The position numbers and the translations under genes are program-made. This document shows positions 24,026 through 24,134 of a stretch of 24,134 nt of DNA, piece after piece (the stretch's first letter is position 1; each line of letters starts with the position of its first letter). The notes beneath the pieces are model-generated. The model searched no databases, had not been told where the DNA came from, and saw only the letters and a list, made by a program, of their open reading frames with translations. The stretch comes from an uncultured bacterium (lineage in GTDB: Bacteria; Bacillota; Clostridia; Oscillospirales; Acutalibacteraceae): assembly GCA_905215055.1 (NCBI GenBank), contig CAJMOH010000042.1, positions 1 to 24,134 on the forward strand. Reading direction: 5' to 3'.

Positions 24026-24069
24026 AAAAAAGGACATCCGGGTTTTTACGCCTGGGTGTCCTTCTTCTC
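24026..24069. terminator. Terminator closing the S-layer 3' flank, copy 2
   Basis: An 11-bp stem GGACATCCGGG / CCTGGGTGTCC (two G-U pairs) is preceded by an A-run and followed by TTCTTCT. It corresponds to 3951-3992 after gene 1; the stem has changed at several bases while pairing is kept. Confidence 0.75.
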
Positions 24070-24086
24070 ATTTCTGAGGGAGGTCC

Positions 24087-24134
24087 GCGGCCGGGCCTAT
24101 CTGCTTCGCAGCGTGCGGCCGGGCCGCTGCTTTT
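24087..24134. other. GC-rich repeat and possible terminator at the window edge
   Basis: GCGGCCGGGCC occurs twice (24087-24097 and 24115-24125). GCAGCG (24108-24113) pairs with CGCTGC (24125-24130), followed by TTTT at the very end, which could be the start of another terminator. The window ends too soon to decide. Confidence 0.3.

Larger units (their letters stand above)
23747..24069 (+). repeat. 3' S-layer gene and UTR repeat, copy 2
   Basis: Longer copy of the repeat at 3697-3992. It includes a GAAA-tetraloop hairpin (23842-23865), a perfect 8-bp CGCGAGAC/GTCTCGCG hairpin (23908-23926), a perfect 7-bp GCAAAGC/GCTTTGC hairpin (23935-23951), a long hairpin (23965-24007) missing its right arm in copy 1, and a final terminator. 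Hairpins are kept at the same places as in copy 1 although several stem sequences differ. Confidence 0.85.

Noticed and set aside
1..24134. CRISPR array, tRNA, rRNA, transposase or integrase
   Set aside because: No regularly spaced repeat array, no cloverleaf sequence and no recombinase motif was seen in the window on either strand.

Overview
The window looks like a chromosomal segment of an anaerobic, spore-forming Firmicute, most likely a gut Clostridia of the Oscillospiraceae type. This rests on a likely cwlJ-gerQ spore germination pair, S-layer proteins carrying SLH domains, LplABC-type sugar ABC transport genes, strong AGGAGG ribosome binding sites, and mostly GC-rich coding sequence interrupted by AT-rich tracts. 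The organism assignment is inference; no rRNA or tRNA gene is present.

Layout. Position 1 to 3749 is the nearly complete 3' part of a giant SLH-domain surface protein whose first ~20 codons lie left of the window. A full paralogue of it (1254 aa) occupies 20035-23799. The two genes share nearly identical signal-peptide-coding ends, nearly identical 3' ends and a structured ~250-bp 3' flank, and so act as direct repeats about 20 kb apart. Between them lies a carbohydrate-use island. An AT-rich (alpha/alpha)6-barrel glycosidase gene on the minus strand (4279-6933) is divergent from a plus-strand run of two sugar permeases, a solute-binding lipoprotein, an unrecognised protein that may be a TIM barrel, a second GC-rich glycosidase paralogous to the first, and an alpha/beta hydrolase (7261-15932).

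After the island come a self-contained AAA/DUF4143 ATPase gene with its own strong promoter (16078-17301), a convergent F420-0:glutamate ligase-like gene on the minus strand (17638-18357), and a plus-strand two-gene unit encoding a CwlJ/SleB-type cortex hydrolase and a GerQ-like coat protein (18739-19622). About 410 bp without genes then lead into the second S-layer gene.

How the parts could work together (inference): the lipoprotein and permeases import an oligosaccharide. It is then deacylated by the alpha/beta hydrolase and cut in the cytoplasm by the two paralogous glycosidases and the unrecognised enzyme, none of which has a signal peptide. No ATPase for the transporter and no transcriptional regulator is encoded in the window; a shared MsmX-type ATPase elsewhere is the usual solution for this transporter class. 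A strong terminator-like hairpin placed directly before the ribosome binding site of the first downstream enzyme suggests graded expression, with more binding protein than enzyme.
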